From the NCBI RefSeq assembly GCF_008124715.1, contig NZ_VNHO01000008.1:1-64000 (forward strand): a stretch of 64,000 nt of DNA, given 5' to 3'. Below, one piece after another: positions 17,312 through 25,369 of this stretch (its first letter is position 1; each line of letters begins with the position of its first letter). The stretch comes from Thermosediminibacter litoriperuensis. Its GTDB lineage: Bacteria; Bacillota; Thermosediminibacteria; Thermosediminibacterales; Thermosediminibacteraceae. The notes under the pieces are model-generated. The model saw only the letters and a program-made list of their open reading frames with translations, had not been told where the DNA came from and made no database searches. The translations under genes were made by a program, and so were the position numbers.

Positions 17312-18694
17312 GTGTCAAAACGGATTGTCGTAATTGGGGCAGGTCCCGGCGGATATGTAGCTGCACTGACGGCTGCCAAGCTGGGTGCTCAGGTGACGGT
17401 CATAGAAAAGGACAGGGTGGGCGGAACCTGTCTGAACAGGGGTTGCATCCCCACGAAAGCCCTTCTGGCCTCAGCGGAGGTACTCACCGCCGTGAGGGAG
17501 GCGGAAGAATACGGGATCAAGATTGAAGGCGAAATAATACCCGATATGGGGCTCATAATCGCCAGAAAAAACAAAGTCGTCGAAAGACTGAATAAAGGAA
17601 TAGAATTTTTATTCGAAACAAATAACGTCAGGCTTGTGAAAGGCAAGGGGACGCTGGTAGACAATAAAGCTGTAAAAGTTGATCTGGAGGAGGGCGGCTG
17701 CGAGACACTGGAGGTTGATAATATTATAATCGCTACCGGTTCGTCGCCGGCAAAAATACCGGTGTTTCCTTTCGATGGGAAAAAGGTGCTAACCAGCGAT
17801 GAAATACTGAATTTAGGCTACGTGCCTTCAAGCATAATCATAGTCGGCGCCGGCGTTATCGGATGCGAATTTGGCACCTTCTTCAGTACGATGGGAAGCG
17901 CGGTAACCATGGTCGAAATGATGGAACGGGTTCTTCCCACCGAAGATCCCGATGTGGGCAAAGAGATGGAAAAGGTGCTGAAGAGGAAGAAGATAAAGCT
18001 GCACCTCAAATCCAGAATAGAAAAGGTAGAAATTCAAGAAAACGGCGTTAAAGCTGTGCTGGACAGTGGTAAAGAACTGGAAGCCGAAATAATGCTGGTG
18101 GCGACAGGCCGGAAGGCCGAAATTAATGGCATCGGCCTGGAGACTGTAGGTGTGAAGATGGATAAGGGCCGGATAATCGTCGACGATCGCATGGAGACCA
18201 GCGTAAAGGGGATTTATGCCATAGGGGATATCGTACCCGGACTACAGTTAGCTCATGTGGCTTCGTTTGAAGGTATTTGTGCTGCAGAAAACATAATGGG
18301 GATTGAAAGCCGTATGGATTACAGCGCGGTACCCAGAGGAATATTCACAGACCCCGAAGTTGGGGCGGTGGGAATGACAGAAGAAGAGGCGCTAAATGCA
18401 GGATTCAGGATCAGGACGGGCAGGTTCTATTTCAGGGGATTGGGAAGAGCTCAGGCTGCCGGAAAAATTATAGGTTTCGCCAAGATAATCGCCGAAGAAG
18501 ATACGGACCAAATACTTGGTGCTTCTATAATGGGACCGAACGCCACAGACCTGGTCCACGAGATCGTGCCGGCCATAAAGTACGGTATTACCGTAAAGGA
18601 TTTGAGTAAGTTAATCCACTCTCATCCGACTTTCAGCGAGGCGGTTATGGAAGCGCTGCACGATGTGCACGGCCAATCAATACATAATGCGTAA
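17312..18694 (+). CDS. lpdA: Dihydrolipoyl dehydrogenase
   Basis: 460 residues with the FAD dinucleotide site G-A-G-P-G-G at 9-14, the redox-active disulfide C40-x4-C45 in G-G-T-C-L-N-R-G-C, a second NAD-binding G-A-G-V-I-G-C-E near residue 185 and the C-terminal H-x-H-P-T-x-S-E motif. It reoxidises dihydrolipoyl groups. The lipoyl carrier GcvH lies downstream at 24821. This lpdA...gcvH bracket around acs genes is known from other clostridial Wood-Ljungdahl operons. GTG 17312 follows GGGGGAGG. Confidence 0.95.
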   Translation: MSKRIVVIGAGPGGYVAALTAAKLGAQVTVIEKDRVGGTCLNRGCIPTKALLASAEVLTAVREAEEYGIKIEGEIIPDMGLIIARKNKVVERLNKGIEFLFETNNVRLVKGKGTLVDNKAVKVDLEEGGCETLEVDNIIIATGSSPAKIPVFPFDGKKVLTSDEILNLGYVPSSIIIVGAGVIGCEFGTFFSTMGSAVTMVEMMERVLPTEDPDVGKEMEKVLKRKKIKLHLKSRIEKVEIQENGVKAVLDSGKELEAEIMLVATGRKAEINGIGLETVGVKMDKGRIIVDDRMETSVKGIYAIGDIVPGLQLAHVASFEGICAAENIMGIESRMDYSAVPRGIFTDPEVGAVGMTEEEALNAGFRIRTGRFYFRGLGRAQAAGKIIGFAKIIAEEDTDQILGASIMGPNATDLVHEIVPAIKYGITVKDLSKLIHSHPTFSEAVMEALHDVHGQSIHNA

Positions 18695-18707
18695 CGGAGA
18701 TGATTAT

Positions 18708-19502
18708 ATGGCATACACCATAGCATTTGCCGGCAAAGGAGGCACCGGCAAAACGACGCTGGCCGGTTTTACTGTAGATTACCTGGTGGAAAAAGAATTA
18801 GGAACGGTACTGGCGGTGGACGCCGACCCGAACTCCAATCTAAACTCGGTTCTCGGCGTTGAAGTAGAATTTACGCTGGGTGAGATAAGAGAAGAAGTGA
18901 AGAACAATCAAGATGGAGTTTTCCCTGGAGGCATGACCAGGGCCGAATACCTGAATTTCCGGCTGCAACAGTCCATAGTAGAGGCGAAAGGCTATGATCT
19001 GCTTGTCATGGGAAGGCCGGAGGGCCAGGGATGTTACTGCTTCGCCAATGGTGTTTTAAGGGGAGCCACCGATAAACTTTCCGACTCCTATGCTTTTATG
19101 GTGATAGATAATGAGGCGGGCCTGGAGCATTTGAGCAGACGCACCACCAGAAAAGTCGACCTAATGTTTGCGGTAAGCGAGTGCTCCAAAAGGGGTATTG
19201 ATGCCGCATACAGAATTAAGGGGCTCATAGAAGAACTTAAACTCGATGTAGGCGAGCTTTTCCTGATAATAAACCGGGTCCCGGAGGGGGGACTTACCAC
19301 GGAAATTGTGGATGCAGTAAAACGTTACAATCTTACCCTTGCCGGCACTGTTCCCCTGGATGAAGAGATTTATGATTACGACAACAGAGGGATACCCCTC
19401 GTGAAGGTTCCCCGGGAAAACAAAGCGTTGATGGCTTACCGGAAAATACTTGATGACATTCTATTGTCCAGAATTGAGTTGCATAACAAAAAAGGCTGTT
19501 AA
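18708..19502 (+). CDS. cooC2: Second CooC-family nickel ATPase of the CODH/ACS operon
   Basis: 264 residues, with P-loop G-K-G-G-T-G-K-T-T at about 8-16 and metal site C109-Y-C111. It is a diverged paralogue of the protein at 10709, placed before the ACS/corrinoid protein genes. In comparable acetogen operons this position has the AcsF-type maturation factor, which may serve the Ni site of acetyl-CoA synthase. ATG 18708 behind GGAGATG is preferred; the longer frame from 18663 lies within lpdA. Confidence 0.88.
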   Translation: MAYTIAFAGKGGTGKTTLAGFTVDYLVEKELGTVLAVDADPNSNLNSVLGVEVEFTLGEIREEVKNNQDGVFPGGMTRAEYLNFRLQQSIVEAKGYDLLVMGRPEGQGCYCFANGVLRGATDKLSDSYAFMVIDNEAGLEHLSRRTTRKVDLMFAVSECSKRGIDAAYRIKGLIEELKLDVGELFLIINRVPEGGLTTEIVDAVKRYNLTLAGTVPLDEEIYDYDNRGIPLVKVPRENKALMAYRKILDDILLSRIELHNKKGC

Positions 19503-19526
19503 AGGCCGAAAACGGAGGCGAAGGAT

Positions 19527-20465
19527 ATGACGTATAAAAAACCGGTTCAGAAGCTTGCAGGAAAAATTAGAGAAATCACCCTCGGAGAAAACCTGAAACT
19601 GGGAGGAGAGTCGGTACTCCCGTTCTACAGCTTTGACGGAGATACGGGCCATAAGCCCGTAATAGGTATGGAGATCTGGGACGTGCACCCCGAAAACTGG
19701 CCAACCACCGTTATGGAAGAGCTGGGCGATAGGGTCAGAAACCCGGTTGAATGGGCGAAATTCTGTGAGGAGAAATACAAGCCTGATTTTCTCTGCCTGC
19801 GGTTCGTCGGGGCGAATCCGGATATGGGCGATAGGACTCCGGAGGAATGCGCTCAAATTGCAAAAGAAGTAGCCGAAGCCGTAACGCTTCCTTTGGTAAT
19901 AGCCGGATGCGATTCCAATGAGAAAAACGGAAAGATTTTCACGAAGGTCGCAGAAGCGCTGGCAGATAAAAATTTCGCTTTTCTTTCGGCGGTGGAGTCG
20001 AACTACAAGGAAGTCGGAGCGGCGGTAGGGCTGGCATACGGCAACATAGTGGTAGCGGAATCGTCGGTAGATCTTAACCTGGCAAAGCAGCTGAATATCC
20101 TTTTGATGCAGCTCGGCGTGAAACCGGAAAAAATGCTGATGAATCCCGGATGCTCGGCCGTCGGCTACGGTTACGAGTACGTTATAACCACGCTGGACAG
20201 GATAAGACTCGCCGCCCTGGACCAGAACGACGCCACCCTCCAGTTGCCCATAATTATGCCGGTATCCTTTGAAACCTGGAAGGTGAAAGAATCCGCAGCT
20301 TCGGTGGAAGATGTGCCTGAATGGGGAGACCAGGAAGAGAGAGGAATCGCTATGGAAATTTCTACATCAGTTGGAATTCTGGCAGCAGGGGCAAATGCTG
20401 TTGTATTAAGGCATCCCAGATCCCTGGAAGTTGTCAGGGAGTTTATCAACAGCTTGATCCAGTAA
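19527..20465 (+). CDS. acsD: Corrinoid iron-sulfur protein small subunit (ACS complex delta)
   Basis: 312 residues, TIM-barrel small subunit of the CFeSP. L-P-F-Y-S-F-D-G-D near residue 33, P-V-I-G-M-E-I-W-D, M-N-P-G-C-S-A-V-G-Y-G near residue 207 and D-Q-E-E-R-G near residue 269 are highly conserved family stretches. With AcsC it carries the methyl group from methyl-THF to AcsB. It starts at ATG 19527, 24 bases after cooC2. Confidence 0.96.
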   Translation: MTYKKPVQKLAGKIREITLGENLKLGGESVLPFYSFDGDTGHKPVIGMEIWDVHPENWPTTVMEELGDRVRNPVEWAKFCEEKYKPDFLCLRFVGANPDMGDRTPEECAQIAKEVAEAVTLPLVIAGCDSNEKNGKIFTKVAEALADKNFAFLSAVESNYKEVGAAVGLAYGNIVVAESSVDLNLAKQLNILLMQLGVKPEKMLMNPGCSAVGYGYEYVITTLDRIRLAALDQNDATLQLPIIMPVSFETWKVKESAASVEDVPEWGDQEERGIAMEISTSVGILAAGANAVVLRHPRSLEVVREFINSLIQ

Positions 20466-20485
20466 ATAGGGAAGGAGAGATAAAA

Positions 20486-21847
20486 ATGGCTTTGACCGGA
20501 ATGGATATATACAAACTTTTGCCCAAGAAAAATTGTAAGGAATGCGGCTTTCCCACCTGCCTGGCTTTCGCAATGAAGCTGGCCCAGGGGGGTGTTGAAG
20601 CAGAAAAATGCCCCTACATGTCTGAAGATGCCAAAACGCGGCTTTCCGAAGCAACAGCCCCACCAATGAGGACAGTCAGGTTCGGTGCCGGTGATAGGTG
20701 CTATACATTGGGAGGAGAAACGGTCCTTTTCAGACACGAAAAAACATTCGTCAACAGGCCCCGGTTTGCCGTCGCCTTTTCCGATACCATGAGCAATGAG
20801 GAAATTCAAAGCAAAATAGAGCGCATGAATAAGGTCGATTATATAAGGATTAGCGAAGAAATGTACGTGGAAATTGCGGCATTGGAGTGCAAGAGCGGAA
20901 ATAAAGATACATTCCTATCCTTGATAAAGCGGGTAAAGGATGGCTGCAAGAAAGCTGTACCCATGATCATAACTTCAGATCCGGAAATTGCCAGAGCAGC
21001 TGTTGAGGAATGCAGGGAGTCAGGTCCGATTCTTTTCGGTGCCGACGAACAGAATTACGAGGCTATGGTTAACCTGGCAAAGCAATACAACCTGCTGCTT
21101 GGCGTAACTGCACTCGACCAGGAAAAGCTCTACGATCTCGTCCAGAAAATCCAGAACCTGGGTTACCGAGAGCTGCTTCTGAGTACCGGGAGCACCGCTC
21201 TCAAACAGGTATTTGACGACGTGGTCAATATAAGGAGGACCGCTCTGGTGTCCCAGGACAGAACTTTCGGTTACCCCACGGCGGTTTTCGCCCACAAGCT
21301 GGCAAAAGAAAAAATGATGCAGCTGGCGATAGCCACGCTCTTTGTAGAAAAATATGCATCGGTGATCGTGCTGGATGATATCGACTATTCTCTGGCTTTA
21401 CCGCTTTTCGCCCTGAGACAAAACATTTACACCGACCCGCAGAGGCCGATGAGGGTCGAGCAGGGCCTTTACCGGATAGGTTCCGCCGATGAAAATTCAC
21501 CCCTCCTTGTCACCGTTGATTTTGCCCTGACATATTTTATAGTCTCCGGCGAGGTTGAAAGGTCAAAAGTTCCTGCCTGGATGCTCATTCCCGACGCCGG
21601 TGGATATTCGGTGCTTACCGCATGGGCCGCCGGCAAGTTCAGCGGTAAGACCATAGCCAGAGCAGTAAAGGAGTTTGCCGTAGAGGAAAAACTGAAGACC
21701 AGAGAGATCATAATACCCGGGAAGGTGGCAGTGCTGAAAGCCGATATCGAAGATGAGCTGCCCAGCTGGAAGGTCGTGGTAGGTGCCGAGGAAGCAGCCC
21801 TGCTGCCCAAGTTCCTCAGAGATTATACAGGCAAAAAAGTATCGTAA
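20486..21847 (+). CDS. acsC: Corrinoid iron-sulfur protein large subunit (ACS complex gamma)
   Basis: 453 residues. The N-terminal low-potential [4Fe-4S] domain has C17, C20, C25 and C42, followed by a TIM barrel and a C-terminal B12-binding Rossmann domain (G-G-Y-S-V-L-T-A-W-A-A-G-K-F region). ATG 20486 lies behind GGAAGGAGAG; upstream in-frame codons are inside acsD. The Fe-S cluster reduces Co(II) to Co(I) when the cofactor is accidentally oxidised. Confidence 0.96.
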   Translation: MALTGMDIYKLLPKKNCKECGFPTCLAFAMKLAQGGVEAEKCPYMSEDAKTRLSEATAPPMRTVRFGAGDRCYTLGGETVLFRHEKTFVNRPRFAVAFSDTMSNEEIQSKIERMNKVDYIRISEEMYVEIAALECKSGNKDTFLSLIKRVKDGCKKAVPMIITSDPEIARAAVEECRESGPILFGADEQNYEAMVNLAKQYNLLLGVTALDQEKLYDLVQKIQNLGYRELLLSTGSTALKQVFDDVVNIRRTALVSQDRTFGYPTAVFAHKLAKEKMMQLAIATLFVEKYASVIVLDDIDYSLALPLFALRQNIYTDPQRPMRVEQGLYRIGSADENSPLLVTVDFALTYFIVSGEVERSKVPAWMLIPDAGGYSVLTAWAAGKFSGKTIARAVKEFAVEEKLKTREIIIPGKVAVLKADIEDELPSWKVVVGAEEAALLPKFLRDYTGKKVS

Positions 21848-21865
21848 TTTGATGGAGGTGTCAGT

Positions 21866-22651
21866 ATGGCGAGATTTATGACAATAGGCGAGAGAATTCA
21901 TGTTATTTCTCCGGTTATTAGGAAAGCCCTCCAGGAGAGAGACCCCGCCCCTATCCTTGAAAGAGCCAGGGAACAGGTTGAAGCCGGAGCTCATTACCTG
22001 GACGTCAACATCGGACCTGCCGAACGGGACGGGGAAGAGCTCATGCCCTGGGTGGTGAAACTCCTGCAAAGCGAATTTCCCGATACGCCTTTGTGCTTGG
22101 ATACTGCAAATACAAAGGCTATCGAAGCGGGGCTTAAGGTTTACGACCCAAAACCGGGCAAGGCAATCATAAATTCCGCCGACGCCGGCGCCAGGATAGG
22201 TATGCTGGAAGTGGCCGCCGAATACGGGGCGATGGTTATAGGGCTGTGTGCCAAGGAAGGTATACCCAGGGACAATGATGAGCGCATAGCCTACTGTACA
22301 GAGATCCTTGACAGGGCAATGGCTGTGGGCTTGAATCCGGAAGATATACTCTTTGATCCCCTGTTCGTCGTAGTAAAGGGGATGCAGGAAAAACAGCAGG
22401 AGGTGCTCGAGGCCGTAAGACAGATTTCTGAAATGGGTCTGAAGACCACCGGGGGCTTAAGCAATGTCTCTAACGGATGCCCCAGAAACCTGAGGGGTCT
22501 TATCGAGGCGGTATTTTGTTCAATGGCAATTCAGTGCGGCTTAACCTCCGCCATTATCAACCCCTGCAACAAGCTGCTTATGGATGTAATAAAGACGTCC
22601 GAGGTCATTAAGGGGTGGAACCTGTACTGCGATTCTTATCTTGAGTTATGA
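21866..22651 (+). CDS. acsE: Methyl-THF:corrinoid iron-sulfur protein methyltransferase (MeTr)
   Basis: 261 residues, equal to the usual ~262. DHPS-like barrel with G-E-R-I-H-V, D-V-N-I-G-P near residue 48, L-D-T-A-N near residue 77, G-L-S-N-V-S-N near residue 196 (the Asn that hydrogen-bonds folate N5) and N-P-C-N near residue 229. It moves the methyl group of methyl-THF to Co(I) of AcsCD. GGAGGTG precedes the ATG. Confidence 0.96.
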   Translation: MARFMTIGERIHVISPVIRKALQERDPAPILERAREQVEAGAHYLDVNIGPAERDGEELMPWVVKLLQSEFPDTPLCLDTANTKAIEAGLKVYDPKPGKAIINSADAGARIGMLEVAAEYGAMVIGLCAKEGIPRDNDERIAYCTEILDRAMAVGLNPEDILFDPLFVVVKGMQEKQQEVLEAVRQISEMGLKTTGGLSNVSNGCPRNLRGLIEAVFCSMAIQCGLTSAIINPCNKLLMDVIKTSEVIKGWNLYCDSYLEL

Positions 22652-22679
22652 GATTAGAAAGATAAAAAGGAGGGTAATT

Positions 22680-24803
22680 ATGACGCTGTTTGACATTATT
22701 TTCACAGGGTCCAGGCAGGCGCTGGAAGCCGCGAAAGCCACTGTGGCAGCGGCGGTCGAGAAAAAGGGAAGCGACGCAAGGGTAGCATTTCCCGAGACCG
22801 CCTACAGCCTTCCCACCATCTATGCGGCTACCGGAAAGAAGATTGGCAGTCTGGGGGAACTCCGGGATGCCCTTTCCATCGTCGAGAGCCTTATCGTACC
22901 CGAGCAAAATCTGGAAAAGGCTTTAAACGCCGGGCTTGCCACCGCCCTTTCGGCAGAGATTATCGAAGCCTGCAAGTATGCGGTTGAAGAGAAACCGTAC
23001 AGCGAGCCATGCGCCGGGTTCATTTCCGACGCAGTGATCCGTTCCCTCGGTGTACCACTGGTCACCGGTGATATACCGGGTGTCGCAGTGGTGCTTGGTG
23101 AAGCCCCGTCGGCGGAAGAAGCGGCAAAAATTATCAAGGGTTACCAGAATAAAGGCCTTCTCGTCTTCCTGGTGGGGAAAATAATCGACCAGGCCATAGA
23201 GGGCAAAGTCAAGATGGGGCTTGAACTCCGCGTTATACCTCTCGGCTATGATGTAACTTCTGTTATCCACGTGGTGACGGTTGCAATAAGGGCGGCACTT
23301 ATATTCGGCGCAGTACCTCCCGGTAATCTGGAAGAGCTACTCAAGTACACAAAGGAAAGGGTACCGGCTTTTGTAAACGCCCTGGGGAGCTTAAGCGGGC
23401 TGGTCGTATCCGCCGGTGCCGGTGCCATAGCCCTCGGATTCCCGGTAATTACCGATCAGGACGTGCAGGAAGTGCCTCACTATCTAATCGTCCAGAAGGA
23501 CTACGATAAAATTGTGCCCACTTCCCTGGAGGCGAGGGGCATAAAGATAAAAATAACAGAAGTGCCGATACCCGTAGGATTTGCAGCTGCCTTTGAGGGC
23601 GAAAGGGTAAGAAAGGAAGATATGTTTGCCGAATTCGGCGGCGGGAGAACTCCCGCGTGGGAGCTGGTACGGATGAGAGACATGGCGGAGGTGGAGGACC
23701 ATAAGATAGAGGTAATAGGTCCCGACATAGATACCCTTGCGCCCGGTGGCGGCAAACTGCCTTTAGCCGTTCTGGTGGAAGTAGCGGGTAAAAATATGCA
23801 GGAAGACTTCGAACCCGTTATAGAGCGCCGGATCCATTACTTCCTCAACTATATAGAAGGTGTAATGCATATAGGCCAGAGGGATATAATGTGGTTGAGG
23901 ATCAGCAAGTCTACCTATGAAGCCGGCTTCAGGCTGCACCACATCGGAGAGGCGCTCTACGCCAAGTTGCTGGATGAGTTTGGCAGCATAGTTGATAAGA
24001 TACAGGTAAAAATTTACACCGACAGGCAAAAGGTGGAGCAGCTCGCCGAGGAAATAGCAAAGCCGAAATATGAGGCTAGGGACGCAAGACTTGCCGGGCT
24101 TACTGATGAAAGCGTGGATACCTTTTACTCCTGCCTGCTGTGCCAGTCCTTCGCACCCGCCCACGTCTGCATAGTAACGCCGGAAAGGCTGGGGCTCTGC
24201 GGAGCTGTAAGCTGGCTTGACGCAAAGGCGACGAAGGAGATCAATCCCACCGGCCCCTGCCAGCCGATAGTAAAGGGCGAATGCAGGGATGAGGTAAAGG
24301 GTTCCTGGGATTCGATAAATAAGGCGGTGCAAGAACTTTCCCACGGAGGGACTAAGGAAGTAAACATCTACTCAATTATGGATAATCCTATGACCTCCTG
24401 TGGTTGCTTCGAGTGCATCTGCGGCATAATGCCGGAAGCAAACGGCGTGATAATCGTCAATAGGGAATATACTGGCATGACTCCTCTCGGTATGACCTTT
24501 GGAGAACTGGCATCCACCACAGGAGGAGGCGTCCAGACTCCCGGTTTTATGGGTCTGGGCAGGCAGTATATAACGAGCAAGAAATTCCTCCTTGCCGAAG
24601 GTGGAATCAAGAGGCTGGTTTGGATGCCGAAGGAATTAAAAGAGGCCCTTAGAGATAAATTAAATCAAAGGGGCAGAGAAATCGGAATAGAAAATTTCGC
24701 CGATAAGATAGCTGACGAAACCGTGGGGACAGACCCCGATTCTGTGGTAGAGTTCCTTAACAGAGTAGGTCATCCCGCTATAGCAATGGATCCAATCATG
24801 TAA
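22680..24803 (+). CDS. acsB: Acetyl-CoA synthase (CODH/ACS beta subunit)
   Basis: 707 residues, bacterial type with the N-terminal CODH-interacting domain. A-cluster ligands are all visible: C485, C488, C497 and C507 for the [4Fe-4S] cube, and C574-G575-C576 for the proximal/distal nickel pair. It condenses CO, the methyl group and CoA to acetyl-CoA. ATG 22680 follows AAGGAGGG; the longer frame upstream overlaps acsE and lacks a ribosome site. Confidence 0.97.
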   Translation: MTLFDIIFTGSRQALEAAKATVAAAVEKKGSDARVAFPETAYSLPTIYAATGKKIGSLGELRDALSIVESLIVPEQNLEKALNAGLATALSAEIIEACKYAVEEKPYSEPCAGFISDAVIRSLGVPLVTGDIPGVAVVLGEAPSAEEAAKIIKGYQNKGLLVFLVGKIIDQAIEGKVKMGLELRVIPLGYDVTSVIHVVTVAIRAALIFGAVPPGNLEELLKYTKERVPAFVNALGSLSGLVVSAGAGAIALGFPVITDQDVQEVPHYLIVQKDYDKIVPTSLEARGIKIKITEVPIPVGFAAAFEGERVRKEDMFAEFGGGRTPAWELVRMRDMAEVEDHKIEVIGPDIDTLAPGGGKLPLAVLVEVAGKNMQEDFEPVIERRIHYFLNYIEGVMHIGQRDIMWLRISKSTYEAGFRLHHIGEALYAKLLDEFGSIVDKIQVKIYTDRQKVEQLAEEIAKPKYEARDARLAGLTDESVDTFYSCLLCQSFAPAHVCIVTPERLGLCGAVSWLDAKATKEINPTGPCQPIVKGECRDEVKGSWDSINKAVQELSHGGTKEVNIYSIMDNPMTSCGCFECICGIMPEANGVIIVNREYTGMTPLGMTFGELASTTGGGVQTPGFMGLGRQYITSKKFLLAEGGIKRLVWMPKELKEALRDKLNQRGREIGIENFADKIADETVGTDPDSVVEFLNRVGHPAIAMDPIM

Positions 24804-24820
24804 AATAGGGAGGTAATATT

Positions 24821-25198
24821 ATGAATCTGCCTTCTGATATAAAGTATCACAAGGAACATACCTGGGCGAAAGTAGAAGGAGATTATGCCGTCATCGGCAT
24901 TACCGACTACGCCCGGGATAAATTGGGAGAAGTGCTTTTCGTGGACCTTCCCGAAGTCGGTGATTATATTAAAAAGGATGATGTTTTTGGGACCGTGGAA
25001 TCCGGGAAGGTTGCCTCGGACCTTTATGCCCCGGTAAGCGGAGAAGTGGTAGAGGTTAACGAGGAGCTGGCAGACAGCCCGGAGCTCGTGAACGAGTCCC
25101 CGTATGAAAAGGGCTGGATGATTAAGGTGAAAATGAGCGACCCATCCGAGTTGGAAGAACTGCTGGATGGCGTCGAATATTCAAAGTTACTCAAGTAA
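24821..25198 (+). CDS. gcvH: Glycine cleavage system H protein (lipoyl carrier)
   Basis: 125 residues, the standard length. Lipoylation Lys is K63 in V-E-S-G-K-V-A-S; most H proteins have V/V-K-A-A at the positions flanking this Lys, so the local sequence is slightly atypical. No gcvT or gcvP is in the window. With lpdA in the same operon it forms the lipoyl half of a glycine cleavage/synthase system that exchanges methylene-THF with the pathway. GGGAGG precedes the ATG. Confidence 0.94.
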   Translation: MNLPSDIKYHKEHTWAKVEGDYAVIGITDYARDKLGEVLFVDLPEVGDYIKKDDVFGTVESGKVASDLYAPVSGEVVEVNEELADSPELVNESPYEKGWMIKVKMSDPSELEELLDGVEYSKLLK

Positions 25199-25243
25199 AT
25201 CCCGGTTACCGGTAAAATACTCCCCAACTTCATGATTATCCGG

Positions 25244-25297
25244 CGCTCCAGGGTCCGGCTTTCTTGCTTCAAATTCGCCTTCAACGACCCTGGAGCG
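25244..25297 (+). repeat. 11-bp perfect inverted repeat in the gcvH-acsV gap
   Basis: CGCTCCAGGGT at 25244-25254 pairs with ACCCTGGAGCG at 25287-25297 across a 32-base loop, in the 171-base gap. CCGGTTACCGG at 25202-25212 is a second small palindrome. There is no T run. It may be an mRNA processing or stability element that separates the acs part from the activator gene. Confidence 0.5.
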
Positions 25298-25369
25298 AAT
25301 GTTTATACGTTTAAAAACTTTCGCTGCTTTTGAAGAGGATTTATGTATTGTTAAAGAAAAGGTGAAAAC

